DNA of 26,336 bases from BMS3ABIN03 sp964418885 (GCA_964418885.1 CAYQNW010000054.1:1-26336), one strand, 5' to 3'. Numbered from the stretch's first letter, positions 16,486 through 25,180 are shown. Made by a program: numbers and translations. Notes: generated by a model not told the origin, from the letters alone.

Positions 16486-16687
16486 ATCTCTCTCTCACTC
16501 TCCTGATTGAAAAGATAAATAGTTTAAATTCCCCTAAAAGTTAATTATCAAAAATATTGAATTTTAACTTTAATATTTTCTAATTATTAATATTTAATAT
16601 AACATCGTCAAGATAAATTAGAAAGAGTTCTTTGTGCCTGGTTTTATTTTATTAGATATGTATTTAATAACGGGAAGTGTTTAGAAA

Positions 16688-16716
16688 TTGTTTATTCGGG
16701 CTAAAACAGTTAATTT
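16688..16716 (+). promoter_or_regulatory. Candidate promoter of the P5C dehydrogenase gene
   Basis: TTGTTT (16688-16693) and TAATTT (16711-16716) are 17 bases apart and lie 37 bases before the ATG. They keep the key TTG and TA...T positions but are otherwise weak. The rest of the 16486-16752 spacer is AT-rich, with no ORF or hairpin that I trust. Confidence 0.3.
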
Positions 16717-16752
16717 TTGATGTCTTTTTTATTTTTTAACAGGAGTTAACAG

Positions 16753-18300
16753 ATGAGAATCAAGCCGTTTAAGAATGAACCAATAACCGATTTTAGTATA
16801 AAATCTAATCTTATAAAGCAACAAATAGCTCTTACATCTGTAGCAAAACAGTTAGGTAAAACTTATGAAATGGTAGTTGGTGGACAAAAGTTAAGATCAA
16901 AAAATAAATTAGTTTCTTACAATCCAGCCAACAAAGATGAAGTAGTTGCAATGTTTTATAAGGGAACTAAAGAAATGGCGATACGTGCGGTAGAAACAGC
17001 AGCTAAAAAGTTTGAAGATTGGAAATTCGTTCCGGCGGCAGAAAGAGCTAATTTTCTTTTTAAAGCCGCTGCTATTGCAAAGGTTAGAAGATTTGAGATT
17101 AACGCCTGGATGATTTATGAAACGGGCAAAAATTATCTGGAAGCTGATGCCGATACTGCCGAAGCAATTGATTTTCTTGAATTTTATGGCAGGGAAATTC
17201 TCAGGTATTCTTCCAAACAGCCCTTGACTCCGGTAAAAGGAGAAAGTAACGAGTTGGTTTATATTCCTCTTGGTGTTGGTGTTTCAATTCCGCCGTGGAA
17301 TTTTCCTTTCGCAATTTTGGTTGGGATGACTTCTGCCGCATTAGTTTCCGGTAACACAGTTGTATTGAAACCTTCGAGCGATTCACCAATGATGGGAAAA
17401 TTGTTTTATGATATTATGCACGATGCAGGTTTACCGGATGGAGTCATTAATTTTCTTCCCGGTTCGGGTGGTGAAGTTGGCGATACCCTGGTTTCCCATC
17501 CAAAAGTAAGATTCATCTCATTCACCGGTTCGATGGCTGTTGGTACACATATTTACGAGCTTGCTTCCAAAGTTCAACCAAAACAGATCTGGCTTAAAAG
17601 AGTAATTGCTGAAATGGGTGGAAAGGATTGTATAGTAGTTGATAAAGAAACTAATATTGATGAAGCTGTTAATGGTGTTGTGACCTCTGCTTTCGGTTTT
17701 CAGGGACAAAAATGTTCTGCATGCTCGCGTGCTATAGTTGATAAAGCTATCTATCCGAAATTTGTCAGTAAATTGAAAACTGCTGTTGAAAAAATTGAAG
17801 TTGGTCCCGGTGTTGAGAATTATCCGGTGGGTCCTGTTATAAATGAAGCAGCACAGAAGAGTATTTTGAATTATATAAGAATAGGTAAAAAGGAAGGTAA
17901 GCTTTTAGTTGGCGGTACAAAGGCAAAGGGCAATGGTTATTTTATTAAGCCGACTGTGATTACAGACATCAAACCTGATCACAGACTTGCCAAGGAAGAA
18001 GTTTTTGGTCCTGTACTTGCCGTTATTAAATCTGATAATTTTGAACAAGGTCTTAAAATAGCAAACAACACAATTTATGGATTGACCGGTGCTGTTTATA
18101 CAAGAAACCGTAAAAAAATTGATTCGGCAAAAAAACAGCTTCTGATCGGTAATTTGTATTTTAACAGGAAATGTACAGGTGCTTTAGTTGGCGGTCATCC
18201 TTTTGGCGGATTCAATATGTCCGGAACAGATTCAAAAGCAGGTGGAAGAGATTATTTACTTCTCTTCCTCCAGGCAAAATTAATGAGTACAAAGGTTTAA
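16753..18300 (+). CDS. L-glutamate gamma-semialdehyde (P5C) dehydrogenase
   Basis: This NAD-dependent aldehyde dehydrogenase, 515 residues, oxidises glutamate semialdehyde (from proline or ornithine) to glutamate. Motifs: PWNFP (181-185), FTGSMAVGTHIYE (~258-270), the general base Glu287 in AEMGGKD, the nucleophile Cys321 in FGFQGQKCSACSRA, and KEEVFGPVLAV and GGHPFGGFNMSGTDSKAGG near the C-terminus. The paired FQGQKCSA and SGTDSKAGG text is characteristic of RocA/PruA-type P5CDH rather than general ALDH. The RBS AGGAG (16741-16745) is seven bases before the ATG. The usual partner, proline dehydrogenase, is not in the window. The next gene, sucC, starts 171 bases later. Confidence 0.9.
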   Translation: MRIKPFKNEPITDFSIKSNLIKQQIALTSVAKQLGKTYEMVVGGQKLRSKNKLVSYNPANKDEVVAMFYKGTKEMAIRAVETAAKKFEDWKFVPAAERANFLFKAAAIAKVRRFEINAWMIYETGKNYLEADADTAEAIDFLEFYGREILRYSSKQPLTPVKGESNELVYIPLGVGVSIPPWNFPFAILVGMTSAALVSGNTVVLKPSSDSPMMGKLFYDIMHDAGLPDGVINFLPGSGGEVGDTLVSHPKVRFISFTGSMAVGTHIYELASKVQPKQIWLKRVIAEMGGKDCIVVDKETNIDEAVNGVVTSAFGFQGQKCSACSRAIVDKAIYPKFVSKLKTAVEKIEVGPGVENYPVGPVINEAAQKSILNYIRIGKKEGKLLVGGTKAKGNGYFIKPTVITDIKPDHRLAKEEVFGPVLAVIKSDNFEQGLKIANNTIYGLTGAVYTRNRKKIDSAKKQLLIGNLYFNRKCTGALVGGHPFGGFNMSGTDSKAGGRDYLLLFLQAKLMSTKV

Positions 18301-18430
18301 CAAGCAATTACAATTTAGGAGTTAGAACTCTGTACTAACATATCCAGAATTATAATAAAGAAAACATTTTAAAATACCGCTAAGGAAATACTAAATTTTA
18401 AATAAACTATTTTATAAATAATCCAGATTC

Positions 18431-18463
18431 TCCTCTCCCTTAGGGAGAGGGTTAGGGAGTAGG
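18431..18463. repeat. CT/GA palindromic repeat supplying the sucC ribosome binding site
   Basis: CCTCTCCCT (18432-18440) and AGGGAGAGG (18442-18450) form a perfect 9-base inverted repeat around a single base, followed by GTTAGGGAGTAGG. The last part (AGGGAG, TAGG) lies 9-18 bases before the sucC ATG and is the only Shine-Dalgarno-like sequence there. The layout CCTCTCCC...GGGAGAGGGTTAGGG resembles dispersed hairpin repeats seen in many bacterial genomes. Folding would place a stable hairpin directly next to the ribosome binding site. Confidence 0.6.
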
Positions 18464-18471
18464 CTTTTTTT

Positions 18472-19638
18472 ATGAAAATTCATGAATATCAGGCAAAAGA
18501 AATATTAAGAAAATACAATGTAGCTGTTCCGAAGGGCAAAGTTGCATTTTCAGCCGAGGAAGCGGTAAACATTGCTAAAGTAGATTTACAAGGAGATGTA
18601 TGGGTTGTTAAAGCACAGATTCATGCAGGTGGAAGAGGAAAAGGCGGTGGCGTAAAAGTAGCAAAAAACCTTGAGGAAGTTTTGGAGCTTTCTAGTAAAA
18701 TGCTGGGGATGACCTTGGTTACTCATCAAACAGGACCGGAAGGAAGGGTTGTTAAAAGATTGCTGATCGAAGAAGGAATAAATATAGACCGCGAATTTTA
18801 TGTGGGCATCACTCTGGATCGTGCAAAAGCTAAAAATGTTGTAATGGTTTCAACAGAAGGTGGAGTTGAAATTGAAAAAGTTGCGGCAGAATCTCCTGAA
18901 AAAATAATTAAAGAAATTGTTGAACCTGAATTAGGATTGCAGCCATACCAGGCTCGCAAATTAGCCTATTCATTAGGACTCAAAGGAGACCAGCATAAAA
19001 ATGCTGTAAAATTTCTTTTAGGACTTTACAAAGCATACGAGGGAACAGATGCTTCACTTGCAGAAATAAACCCGCTTGTCGTTACAAAAGAGGGAAATGT
19101 TATCGCATTAGATGCAAAGATGAATTTTGATGATAACGCACTTTTCAGACATAAAGATATATTAGAATATCGCGACCTCGATGAAGAAGCACCACTTGAA
19201 GTTGAAGCCTCAAAATATGATCTGAATTATATTAAACTTGATGGCAACGTTGGCTGTATGGTTAACGGTGCCGGACTCGCAATGGCAACTATGGATATTA
19301 TCAAGCTTGCCGGTGGTGATCCGGCAAACTTTTTGGATGTTGGAGGAACTGCAAATAAAACCACAGTTGCAAATGGATTCAAAATAATTCTCTCCGATCC
19401 AAATGTTAAAGGAATATTAATTAATATTTTCGGTGGAATAGTTCGCTGCGATCGTGTAGCTCAGGGAGTTATTGATGCCACAAGGGAAATGAAAGTTGAA
19501 GTTCCAATTGTGGTAAGACTTGAAGGTACAAATGCGGTTGAAGCCGGAGAATTACTTAATAATTCGGGACTCAATTTTGAAGTGGCTGGCAGTCTTAAAG
19601 ATGCAGCAGAAAAAGTTACATCTGTTTTACAAAACTGA
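18472..19638 (+). CDS. sucC: Succinate-CoA ligase, beta subunit
   Basis: The 388-residue ATP-grasp subunit of succinyl-CoA synthetase, which couples succinyl-CoA hydrolysis to ADP or GDP phosphorylation in the TCA cycle. The length equals that of E. coli SucC. Motifs: MKIHEYQAKEILRKYNV at the start, KAQIHAGGRGKGGGVKVA (~45-62), ALDAKMNFDDNALFRH (~203-218), GCMVNGAGLAMATMDII, DVGGTANKTTVANGFKIIL and NIFGGIVRCDRVAQGV. The alpha subunit gene sucD is not next to it, so the partner must be elsewhere. The start follows the palindromic repeat that provides the ribosome binding site. A possible -10 (TATAAT, 18351-18356) has no clear -35. Confidence 0.96.
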   Translation: MKIHEYQAKEILRKYNVAVPKGKVAFSAEEAVNIAKVDLQGDVWVVKAQIHAGGRGKGGGVKVAKNLEEVLELSSKMLGMTLVTHQTGPEGRVVKRLLIEEGINIDREFYVGITLDRAKAKNVVMVSTEGGVEIEKVAAESPEKIIKEIVEPELGLQPYQARKLAYSLGLKGDQHKNAVKFLLGLYKAYEGTDASLAEINPLVVTKEGNVIALDAKMNFDDNALFRHKDILEYRDLDEEAPLEVEASKYDLNYIKLDGNVGCMVNGAGLAMATMDIIKLAGGDPANFLDVGGTANKTTVANGFKIILSDPNVKGILINIFGGIVRCDRVAQGVIDATREMKVEVPIVVRLEGTNAVEAGELLNNSGLNFEVAGSLKDAAEKVTSVLQN

Positions 19639-19803
19639 TTCAATCTGAATCATATTGAATATGAAATTTGGTGTTTCCAGTGGCACAGCATTTGAGTTCC
19701 GTGCTTAGTAAAAATATACTTTATTATCAAGTTGTTTTATTACAGATTAAATGATTTATTAGTAAGGGTGATCCAAACAAAGAACAACTATCAAGAGAAT
19801 TGA

Positions 19804-21219
19804 ATGTCTATCTATGATTTTGATTTCAACGATGATTCTGCGCAACAGAATAGTAATTACGTTGAAGAAGAAATAACTGCATGTAAAAATCTGATTGAAA
19901 ATAATTTGATTTTTGGTGCCATTGAAAGGATAGAAGACGTTATTCTTCTCTGTATCGATAATAATTATGTAACGGATGGATTATACTTTGTTGATTTTCT
20001 TCTTGAAATCTCACCTTATAATTCCGAATACTGGGCTAAACGCGGGTTACTTCTGAGCACTTCCGGTGAATACGAAGAATCCTTGGATTCTTTTAACAAA
20101 GCTCTGTCTTTAAATCCCGGTGATACCGATATATTAATAGAAAAATCTGCAGTTGAAGAAAATCTTGGATATTTTTCCCAGGCAGAAGAAACTTTATTCT
20201 CGGTACTGAACAGCGAGCCAGATAATGAAGATGCACTTTACAGCTTGGGAGTTTTAAACCAGAGACAGGAAAGATTTGATATCGCGGTTTATTATTTTGA
20301 AAAGGTATTAAAATCTGATCCGGAATACACAGAAGCTTATTATGAGTTGGGCTACTGTTACGAAAACCTGGAAGAGTACCGAAAAGCACTTGAAGCATAC
20401 GACAGGTTCCTGGGTTTAGATCCCTACAATCCAAATGGCTGGTATAACCGTGGAATTGTATTAAGTAAAATTAACAGACCGGAACAAGCATTAAACAGTT
20501 ACGATCTGGCAGTTTCGTTAAAAGAAGATTTTGTAAATGCCTGGTTTAACAAAGGAAATTTGTTAGCTGAACTCGGAAGAACAAAAGAAGCTCTAGAAAG
20601 TTTCAAAAAAGCTTATCACATAGATAATTTCGATGAATCCACCTGTTTTAATCTGGGTAATCTTTACGAGGATCTTGAAGACTTCATCAACGCTATAAAA
20701 TTTTATACCGAAGCGATAAAAATTAATGATGAATATTATGAAGCATATTTATCACGAGGTTATTGCTATGATACAACAGGAAAATATCATCTCGCATTAA
20801 AAGATTTTAATAAAGCAATCGAGTTATCGAGTGAAAATGTAGAAGCATGGTATGCAAAAGCGGATCTTGAATATTCACTTGGAAAACTGGAAGAATCAGT
20901 TAAGAGTTATAAATCTGCATTAAAATTAACTCCGGATAATCATCAACTCTGGTTTAACCTTGCTGAAACATTTTTCGAAATGGGTAAATGGTTAGAAGCG
21001 CTAAATAGTTTTGATGAATGTTTAAGAATAAATCCTGTGGATGCAACTTCGATGTACGGAAAAGCAAAAGTAAATTTTCTTTTAAGCAGAACTCACGAAG
21101 CAATAGAGTGTTTGAAGAAAGCCTTTAAAATCGATCCCGGTATAGAGAAAGAATTTACTTCAGATTACCCGGATGTAAAATCATCAAAACTCTTTAAAAA
21201 ACTTTTAGGGGAAAACTGA
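19804..21219 (+). CDS. Tetratricopeptide repeat protein
   Basis: The 471-residue protein consists almost entirely of TPR units: about eleven 34-residue repeats can be followed from residue ~75 to ~450, with the W/Y-x-x-L/R-G-x-x-x-x...Y-x-x-A-x-x-x-F/Y-x-x-A-x-x-x-x-P pattern (for example AYYELGYCYENLEEYRKALEAYDRFLGLDP). There is no signal peptide or membrane segment, so it is predicted to be cytoplasmic, with an acidic N-terminus (IYDFDFNDDS). TPR arrays act as protein-binding scaffolds; no partner can be named. Many Bacteroidota and Ignavibacteria carry a similar stand-alone TPR protein. It lies between sucC and aroE on the same strand, 59 bases before aroE, so it may be co-transcribed with aroE. 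The ribosome binding site is weak (AAGAGAA). Confidence 0.88.
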   Translation: MSIYDFDFNDDSAQQNSNYVEEEITACKNLIENNLIFGAIERIEDVILLCIDNNYVTDGLYFVDFLLEISPYNSEYWAKRGLLLSTSGEYEESLDSFNKALSLNPGDTDILIEKSAVEENLGYFSQAEETLFSVLNSEPDNEDALYSLGVLNQRQERFDIAVYYFEKVLKSDPEYTEAYYELGYCYENLEEYRKALEAYDRFLGLDPYNPNGWYNRGIVLSKINRPEQALNSYDLAVSLKEDFVNAWFNKGNLLAELGRTKEALESFKKAYHIDNFDESTCFNLGNLYEDLEDFINAIKFYTEAIKINDEYYEAYLSRGYCYDTTGKYHLALKDFNKAIELSSENVEAWYAKADLEYSLGKLEESVKSYKSALKLTPDNHQLWFNLAETFFEMGKWLEALNSFDECLRINPVDATSMYGKAKVNFLLSRTHEAIECLKKAFKIDPGIEKEFTSDYPDVKSSKLFKKLLGEN

Positions 21220-21278
21220 GCTTTTCGTTTTTATATCTTACATTAAAGTGTATTTTATATAGTTTCAGTATGTGAGAC

Positions 21279-22151
21279 ATGAAAAATTCGTTTTATGCAA
21301 ATACAAAAGTGGTTGGGTTAATCGGTCATCCGATAAAACAATCTTACTCTCCTTTCATACATAACATAGCATTTCAATTTAAGAATTTAGATTATATCTA
21401 TATGCCTTTCGATGTTGTGCCCGATAATCTTTCTGCAGCTCTGAAAGGCGTTATGGCACTCGGTATTGAAGGGCTAAACGTTACGATTCCGCATAAGGAA
21501 AAAATCATAAAATATTTGGATGAACTTTCCGAAGAAAGTGCAACGATCGGGGCAGTAAATACAATAGTAAATGATCATGGAACATTGAAGGGTTACAATA
21601 CTGATGTTCACGGTATTCTTGAATCTTTATTGCCATTTAAAGATGAAATAACAGGATCGAAAGTTTGTGTGATCGGTGCTGGCGGTGCAGCACGGGCGCT
21701 TATCTTTACTTTAATAAGATATTTTAAACCTGAAGAAATTATTTTGATCAACAGAACGGTTCAGAGAGCGGACTCACTTCAGAATTATTTTATGGAGAAG
21801 ATGCTCTACAATGACTTCAAAACAAGGGATCTTTTTCCGCCGGATTTAATAGAAACTTTTCAGAATTCCAAACTAATTATAAATTCCACTCCTATTGGAA
21901 TGTTCCCCGATGTTAACGATACGCCTACAACTTTAAAAGAATCTTTTCACAAAGAACATTTAGTTTTCGATATGGTTTATAATCCTACGGAAACCGAATT
22001 TCTTAAGCTGGCAAAAAAACAAGGTGCACAAATAATTGGCGGACTGAAAATGCTGGTCTACCAGGCAGCAAAATCTTTTGAATTATGGACAGGAGAGGAA
22101 ATGCCCGCTGAAAAAATTTCCCGTTCTGTCGAATTGTTGATTAAGCATTAA
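21279..22151 (+). CDS. aroE: Shikimate dehydrogenase
   Basis: Reduces 3-dehydroshikimate to shikimate with NADPH, in the pathway to chorismate and aromatic amino acids. In 290 residues: the shikimate-binding SYSPFIHN (22-29), NVTIPHKE with catalytic Lys73, GAVNTIV (91-97), GYNTDVHG with catalytic Asp109, the dinucleotide-binding GAGGAA (133-138), NRT at the NADP phosphate site (~158-160), and a C-terminal GGLKMLVYQAAKSFELWTG. All catalytic residues are present, and the length is slightly above the usual ~270-280, from a short insertion near residues 168-190. The ATG has only a weak upstream GTGAGA as ribosome binding site. It ends one base before the convergent aminotransferase stop, with no terminator in between. 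Confidence 0.95.
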   Translation: MKNSFYANTKVVGLIGHPIKQSYSPFIHNIAFQFKNLDYIYMPFDVVPDNLSAALKGVMALGIEGLNVTIPHKEKIIKYLDELSEESATIGAVNTIVNDHGTLKGYNTDVHGILESLLPFKDEITGSKVCVIGAGGAARALIFTLIRYFKPEEIILINRTVQRADSLQNYFMEKMLYNDFKTRDLFPPDLIETFQNSKLIINSTPIGMFPDVNDTPTTLKESFHKEHLVFDMVYNPTETEFLKLAKKQGAQIIGGLKMLVYQAAKSFELWTGEEMPAEKISRSVELLIKH

Positions 22152-22152
22152 C

Positions 22153-23343
22153 CTAACTTAATTTTGCGAAAGCCTTTTTAAGCCTGTACATCACTTCTTT
22201 AAGATTTTCCATTGATGTAGAATAAGAAATTCTTATATGCCCTTCGGAACCGAAAGCACTTCCGGGAACTACCGCAACATGAACTTCCTGAAGTAAATAC
22301 ATTGCTAAATCGAGTGAAGTCTCAAATTTATGATCACCAATTTGTCTGTTTAGCAGCGATGAAATATCGGGGAAAAGATAAAAAGCGCCCTGCGGCTTGT
22401 AACATTTTATTCCATCGATTGATGTTAATTCATTATATAAATAATCACGCCGGGCTTTTAATTCAACTAACATTTCTTCAATCATAAATTGTGGACCGGA
22501 GAGAGCTTCAATTGCAGCTTCCTGGGAAATCGCCGAAGCGTGAGAAGTTGTATGGCTCTGGATTTTATTCATCCCGTTAATTATTTCTTCGTTTGCAGCA
22601 GCATAACCAATTCTCCATCCTGTCATTGAATAGGATTTTGACACGCCGTTAACAACTACAATTCTATCTTTTACCGATGGTTCTACAGTCGCTAAATTGT
22701 AAAATTTATAATCATCAAAAACAAGTTTTTCATAGATATCATCAGAAATAACATAAAGGTTTTTCTTTTCAATGACCTCTGCAAGTTCTGCAAGTTCATT
22801 TTTATTATATCCAGTTCCGGTAGGATTTGAAGGATTACAAAATATTAATGCTTTTGATTTTGGCGTTGCAATATCTTCGAGCTGTTTTGCAGTAAATTTA
22901 AATCCACTGTCGATATCTGTTTCTATAACTACGGATTTACCCTGAGCCATAGAAACCATAGCCGGATAAGAAACCCAGTAAGGTGAAGAAAAAATTACTT
23001 CTTCACCGGGATTTACCAAGGTCATTATCGCATTAAATACTGCCTGTTTGGCTCCGTTAGTTACGATAATGTTTTTTAATGGATATTCGAGATGGTTATC
23101 ACGTTTAAGTTTTGATGCGATAGCTGTTCTTAGTTCAACGGTTCCAACATTCATCGTGTAACGCGTTTTGTTTTCATCAATTGCCAGTTTACCGGCTTCT
23201 TTAATGTTGTGAGGTGTGTTAAAATCCAGTTCACCCATTCCCAGGTTTATCACATCAGCTCCGGCTGCTTTTAATTTTTTTGCCTCGGCTGAAATCATCA
23301 TTGTTTTTGATACCTCAATCTGATTGATCCTGTCAGCTATCAT
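22153..23343 (-). CDS. Class I aminotransferase, aspartate/prephenate type
   Basis: A PLP-dependent aminotransferase of the bacterial I-gamma aspartate aminotransferase group, 396 residues, the usual length. Motifs: NLGMGELDFNTP (33-44), TNGAKQAVFNA, the NPSNPTG loop (170-176), SDDIYEKLVF (200-209), and the Schiff-base Lys236 in GVSKSYSMTGWRIGY. Arg365-region GSEGHIRISYSTS binds the substrate carboxylate. Members of this group transaminate aspartate and some also prephenate. The neighbouring aroE makes a role in aromatic synthesis possible, but this is inference. GGAAGGA lies just before the ATG. It is divergent from the outer-membrane protein gene and convergent with aroE. Confidence 0.9.
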   Translation of the reverse strand: MIADRINQIEVSKTMMISAEAKKLKAAGADVINLGMGELDFNTPHNIKEAGKLAIDENKTRYTMNVGTVELRTAIASKLKRDNHLEYPLKNIIVTNGAKQAVFNAIMTLVNPGEEVIFSSPYWVSYPAMVSMAQGKSVVIETDIDSGFKFTAKQLEDIATPKSKALIFCNPSNPTGTGYNKNELAELAEVIEKKNLYVISDDIYEKLVFDDYKFYNLATVEPSVKDRIVVVNGVSKSYSMTGWRIGYAAANEEIINGMNKIQSHTTSHASAISQEAAIEALSGPQFMIEEMLVELKARRDYLYNELTSIDGIKCYKPQGAFYLFPDISSLLNRQIGDHKFETSLDLAMYLLQEVHVAVVPGSAFGSEGHIRISYSTSMENLKEVMYRLKKAFAKLS

Positions 23344-23477
23344 AGTCCTTCCATTGTTTATTGATTTAAGTTTTTATAACAATTGTGGAAAAATAATTGG
23401 CGGTCAATATACTGCCTCTTCTATAAAATTGAAAATCCCGAATATTATCCAAAATTAAAAGAGTAGTTTTTGGGTAA

Positions 23478-23506
23478 TTGATAAAGTGTCGGAGATTTTT
23501 TAGGTT
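23478..23506 (+). promoter_or_regulatory. Candidate promoter of the outer-membrane protein gene
   Basis: TTGATA (23478-23483) and TAGGTT (23501-23506) are 17 bases apart and lie 22 bases before the ATG at 23529; CAGGA is in between. The TTG of the -35 box is also the first codon of a longer in-frame ORF, so that longer start is probably an artefact. Confidence 0.4.
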
Positions 23507-23528
23507 TCTTTCAAAATCAGGATTTGTT

Positions 23529-24173
23529 ATGAAAACTTTATACTTCTTTTTAATTACTGTGCTAATTATTTCATTTGCTGATGTCCCGGCACAATCCTTC
23601 AATAGAAAATCTGCTTTTATATCAGGAATTGTTGGCGCGGCAAGTTTAAATAATTCAGGAATAAATGAACAGAGTTCATTTGCTTTAACATTTGGCGGGA
23701 GTTTCGGAATTCCGTTAACAAAAAATCTCTTCCTTTATACAAGAAGCTCTTATACATCAAAATCTAATTTTCAATCTTACTATAATACATCTTTTGTTGC
23801 TTCTCAATTCCTGTATTCGGATCGGTTAGCTTTAGTAAATGCATCGTTTTCCCAGTTAGTGGTCAATTCCGGTTTACTTTATAATTTTTATGTGTCGAAG
23901 TTTTTGACCCTTGGAGTAAGCGGCGGAGCCACATTTGCAGTATTAAACCAGGATGCAAAACTGGTCGGTGGTCACATCATTTCAAATGTAGATAATGAAA
24001 CAATCTGGGGTGCTTTCGGTGGATTGATGGCTGAAAAAGGATGGGAAGACAGTAACATAACCACGTTTATTGAAGCCCAATATAACTATGCACAAAGCAA
24101 TGCAGCTTATCACTCAAATGCTCTGAACAGAATGAATTTTACAATTGGTGTAAGATACTACCTGCATCGATGA
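23529..24173 (+). CDS. Outer-membrane beta-barrel protein
   Basis: I recognise the fold but not the function. With the ATG at 23529 the protein has 214 residues and begins with a clean signal peptide (MKTLYFFLITVLIISFADVPAQS, cleavage near Ala-Gln-Ser). The mature part is built from alternating strands (ALTFGGSFGIPLTKNLFLYTRSSYTS, LTLGVSGGATFAVL, TTFIEAQYNYAQ) and ends with RMNFTIGVRYYL, typical of an 8-10-strand barrel of the OmpA/porin-like group. CAGGA sits eight bases before this ATG. The upstream TTG at 23478 would add 17 basic residues that spoil the signal peptide. No TonB box, plug or OmpA peptidoglycan-binding domain is seen. Confidence 0.8.
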   Translation: MKTLYFFLITVLIISFADVPAQSFNRKSAFISGIVGAASLNNSGINEQSSFALTFGGSFGIPLTKNLFLYTRSSYTSKSNFQSYYNTSFVASQFLYSDRLALVNASFSQLVVNSGLLYNFYVSKFLTLGVSGGATFAVLNQDAKLVGGHIISNVDNETIWGAFGGLMAEKGWEDSNITTFIEAQYNYAQSNAAYHSNALNRMNFTIGVRYYLHR

Positions 24174-24201
24174 AGTTTTTAAACTGGCAAATTCGGGATT
24201 G

Positions 24202-24714
24202 TTAATTTGATTTCTTCGGTTTTGTGATAGAATATAATTCCCTCGCATGATGAAGTGTTTCTTCAACCTGTTCACTCTTTAGATCTGCCACCTTTTTATC
24301 TTCTACATTATCATATCCAACGACATTTCCATCCTGGTTTAGATAGAGATCCAGACTTGATAAAACTCTTCTCCAGTTGTTACGTTGATCTTTTTTAAAT
24401 GTTAATTTTCTTTCCTTATAATAAACAAGATTCCCGTCCTTGAAATAGTAATGATTATAAGAATCGCCTCCGGTTCTGAAATTAATTTTTTCATTTAAGA
24501 AAATATATCCCGGAAGTGGATAGTATGCCCTTATATGCGAGTATGCCCTCTTCGATGCCCATTCAAAATTAGTTTCCTCTAAGCCATGCATGTTTGCATC
24601 TGCTTTTTGCACAATTGCTTTTACATCTTCAAGCGAATATTTTTTCTGTCCACAGAAACTTAATAATACAGTAATAACTATTAATGAAAATATCTTTAAA
24701 ATATTTTGGATCAT
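24202..24714 (-). CDS. Predicted lipoprotein of unknown function
   Basis: Not recognised beyond being a lipoprotein. With the ATG at 24714 it has 170 residues: a hydrophobic signal (NILKIFSLIVITVLLSFC) with the lipobox LSFC, acylated Cys at about residue 21. The mature chain is charged and mostly hydrophilic, with aromatic-rich segments (AYSHIRAYYPLPGYIF, YNHYYFKDGNLVYYKERKL) that suggest a beta-sheet periplasmic domain. A GTG ten codons upstream (24744) lies in the mscL terminator and would lengthen the signal, so it is not preferred. It follows mscL on the same strand after a terminator-like hairpin. Confidence 0.7.
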   Translation of the reverse strand: MIQNILKIFSLIVITVLLSFCGQKKYSLEDVKAIVQKADANMHGLEETNFEWASKRAYSHIRAYYPLPGYIFLNEKINFRTGGDSYNHYYFKDGNLVYYKERKLTFKKDQRNNWRRVLSSLDLYLNQDGNVVGYDNVEDKKVADLKSEQVEETLHHARELYSITKPKKSN

Positions 24715-24736
24715 ATTTTTCGTTAATTGAAATGAG

Positions 24737-24761
24737 AAAGCCACGTCTTAAACGTAGCTTT
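24737..24761 (-). terminator. Hairpin terminator after mscL
   Basis: The arms AAAGCCACGT (24737-24746) and ACGTAGCTTT (24752-24761) enclose a 5-base loop. In minus-strand RNA the single mismatch becomes a U-G wobble, giving a continuous 10-bp stem. The tract after the stem is only partly T-rich (CTCATTTC), so termination may be incomplete. It lies 18 bases after the mscL stop. Confidence 0.55.
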
Positions 24762-24778
24762 GTAAAATAATTTATAAT

Positions 24779-25180
24779 TTATTTCTTTCTTAACTCATCT
24801 CTGATTTCTGTTAAAAGGACTTCTTCTTTTGTTGGTTTTGGTGGTTCGGCTGGCTTTTCAACTTCTTTCTTTTTCATCTTGTTGAGCCCCTTAACTACAA
24901 TAAAGATAGAAAAAGCGATTATCAGAAAATCAATTACTGTATTTATAAAAACTCCATATTTTAGTAACACTGGTTCGGAGCCTTCTGTTCCCTGTTTTAT
25001 TGTAATTGCCAAAGTTGAAAAATCAACTCCTCCTAGTAATAAACCGATGGGCGGCATTATTACATCGCCAACTAATGAGGAAACAATTTTCCCGAAAGCG
25101 ACACCGATAATTATACCGATAGCCATATCCATTACGTTTCCTTTCATAGCGAATGTTTTAAATTCTTTTAAAATTCCCAT
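24779..25180 (-). CDS. mscL: Large-conductance mechanosensitive channel
   Basis: MscL forms a pentameric inner-membrane channel that opens under high membrane tension to release solutes during osmotic downshock. In 133 residues: the N-terminal amphipathic helix and TM1 (EFKTFAMKGNVMDMAIGIIIGVAFGKIVSSLVGDVIMPP, residues 6-44), a periplasmic loop, TM2 (VFINTVIDFLIIAFSIFIVVKGLNKM, ~77-102), a Lys/Pro/Glu-rich linker and the C-terminal bundle helix LLTEIRDELRKK. All family landmarks are present, with normal length. AGGAG lies nine bases before the ATG. It is probably transcribed alone, with read-through into the lipoprotein gene. Confidence 0.97.
   Translation of the reverse strand: MGILKEFKTFAMKGNVMDMAIGIIIGVAFGKIVSSLVGDVIMPPIGLLLGGVDFSTLAITIKQGTEGSEPVLLKYGVFINTVIDFLIIAFSIFIVVKGLNKMKKKEVEKPAEPPKPTKEEVLLTEIRDELRKK

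Noticed and set aside
16570..16612. Possible TTGACG-type promoter for the acyl-CoA ligase on the minus strand
   Set aside because: The -35 is good but no acceptable -10 lies at 16-18 bases, in a region AT-rich enough to give matches by chance.
18315..18341. Small inverted repeats (GAGTT/AACTC, GTTAG/CTAAC) after the P5C dehydrogenase gene
   Set aside because: Short, overlapping and weak, without a T tract; consistent with chance in AT-rich sequence.
19637..19651. GATTCA-ATC-TGAATC hairpin after sucC
   Set aside because: Only six AT-rich base pairs and no following T run, so it is not a convincing terminator.
23478..23528. Seventeen-residue N-terminal extension (TTG start) of the outer-membrane protein
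   Set aside because: It adds a basic stretch before a complete signal peptide, and the TTG coincides with a -35 box.
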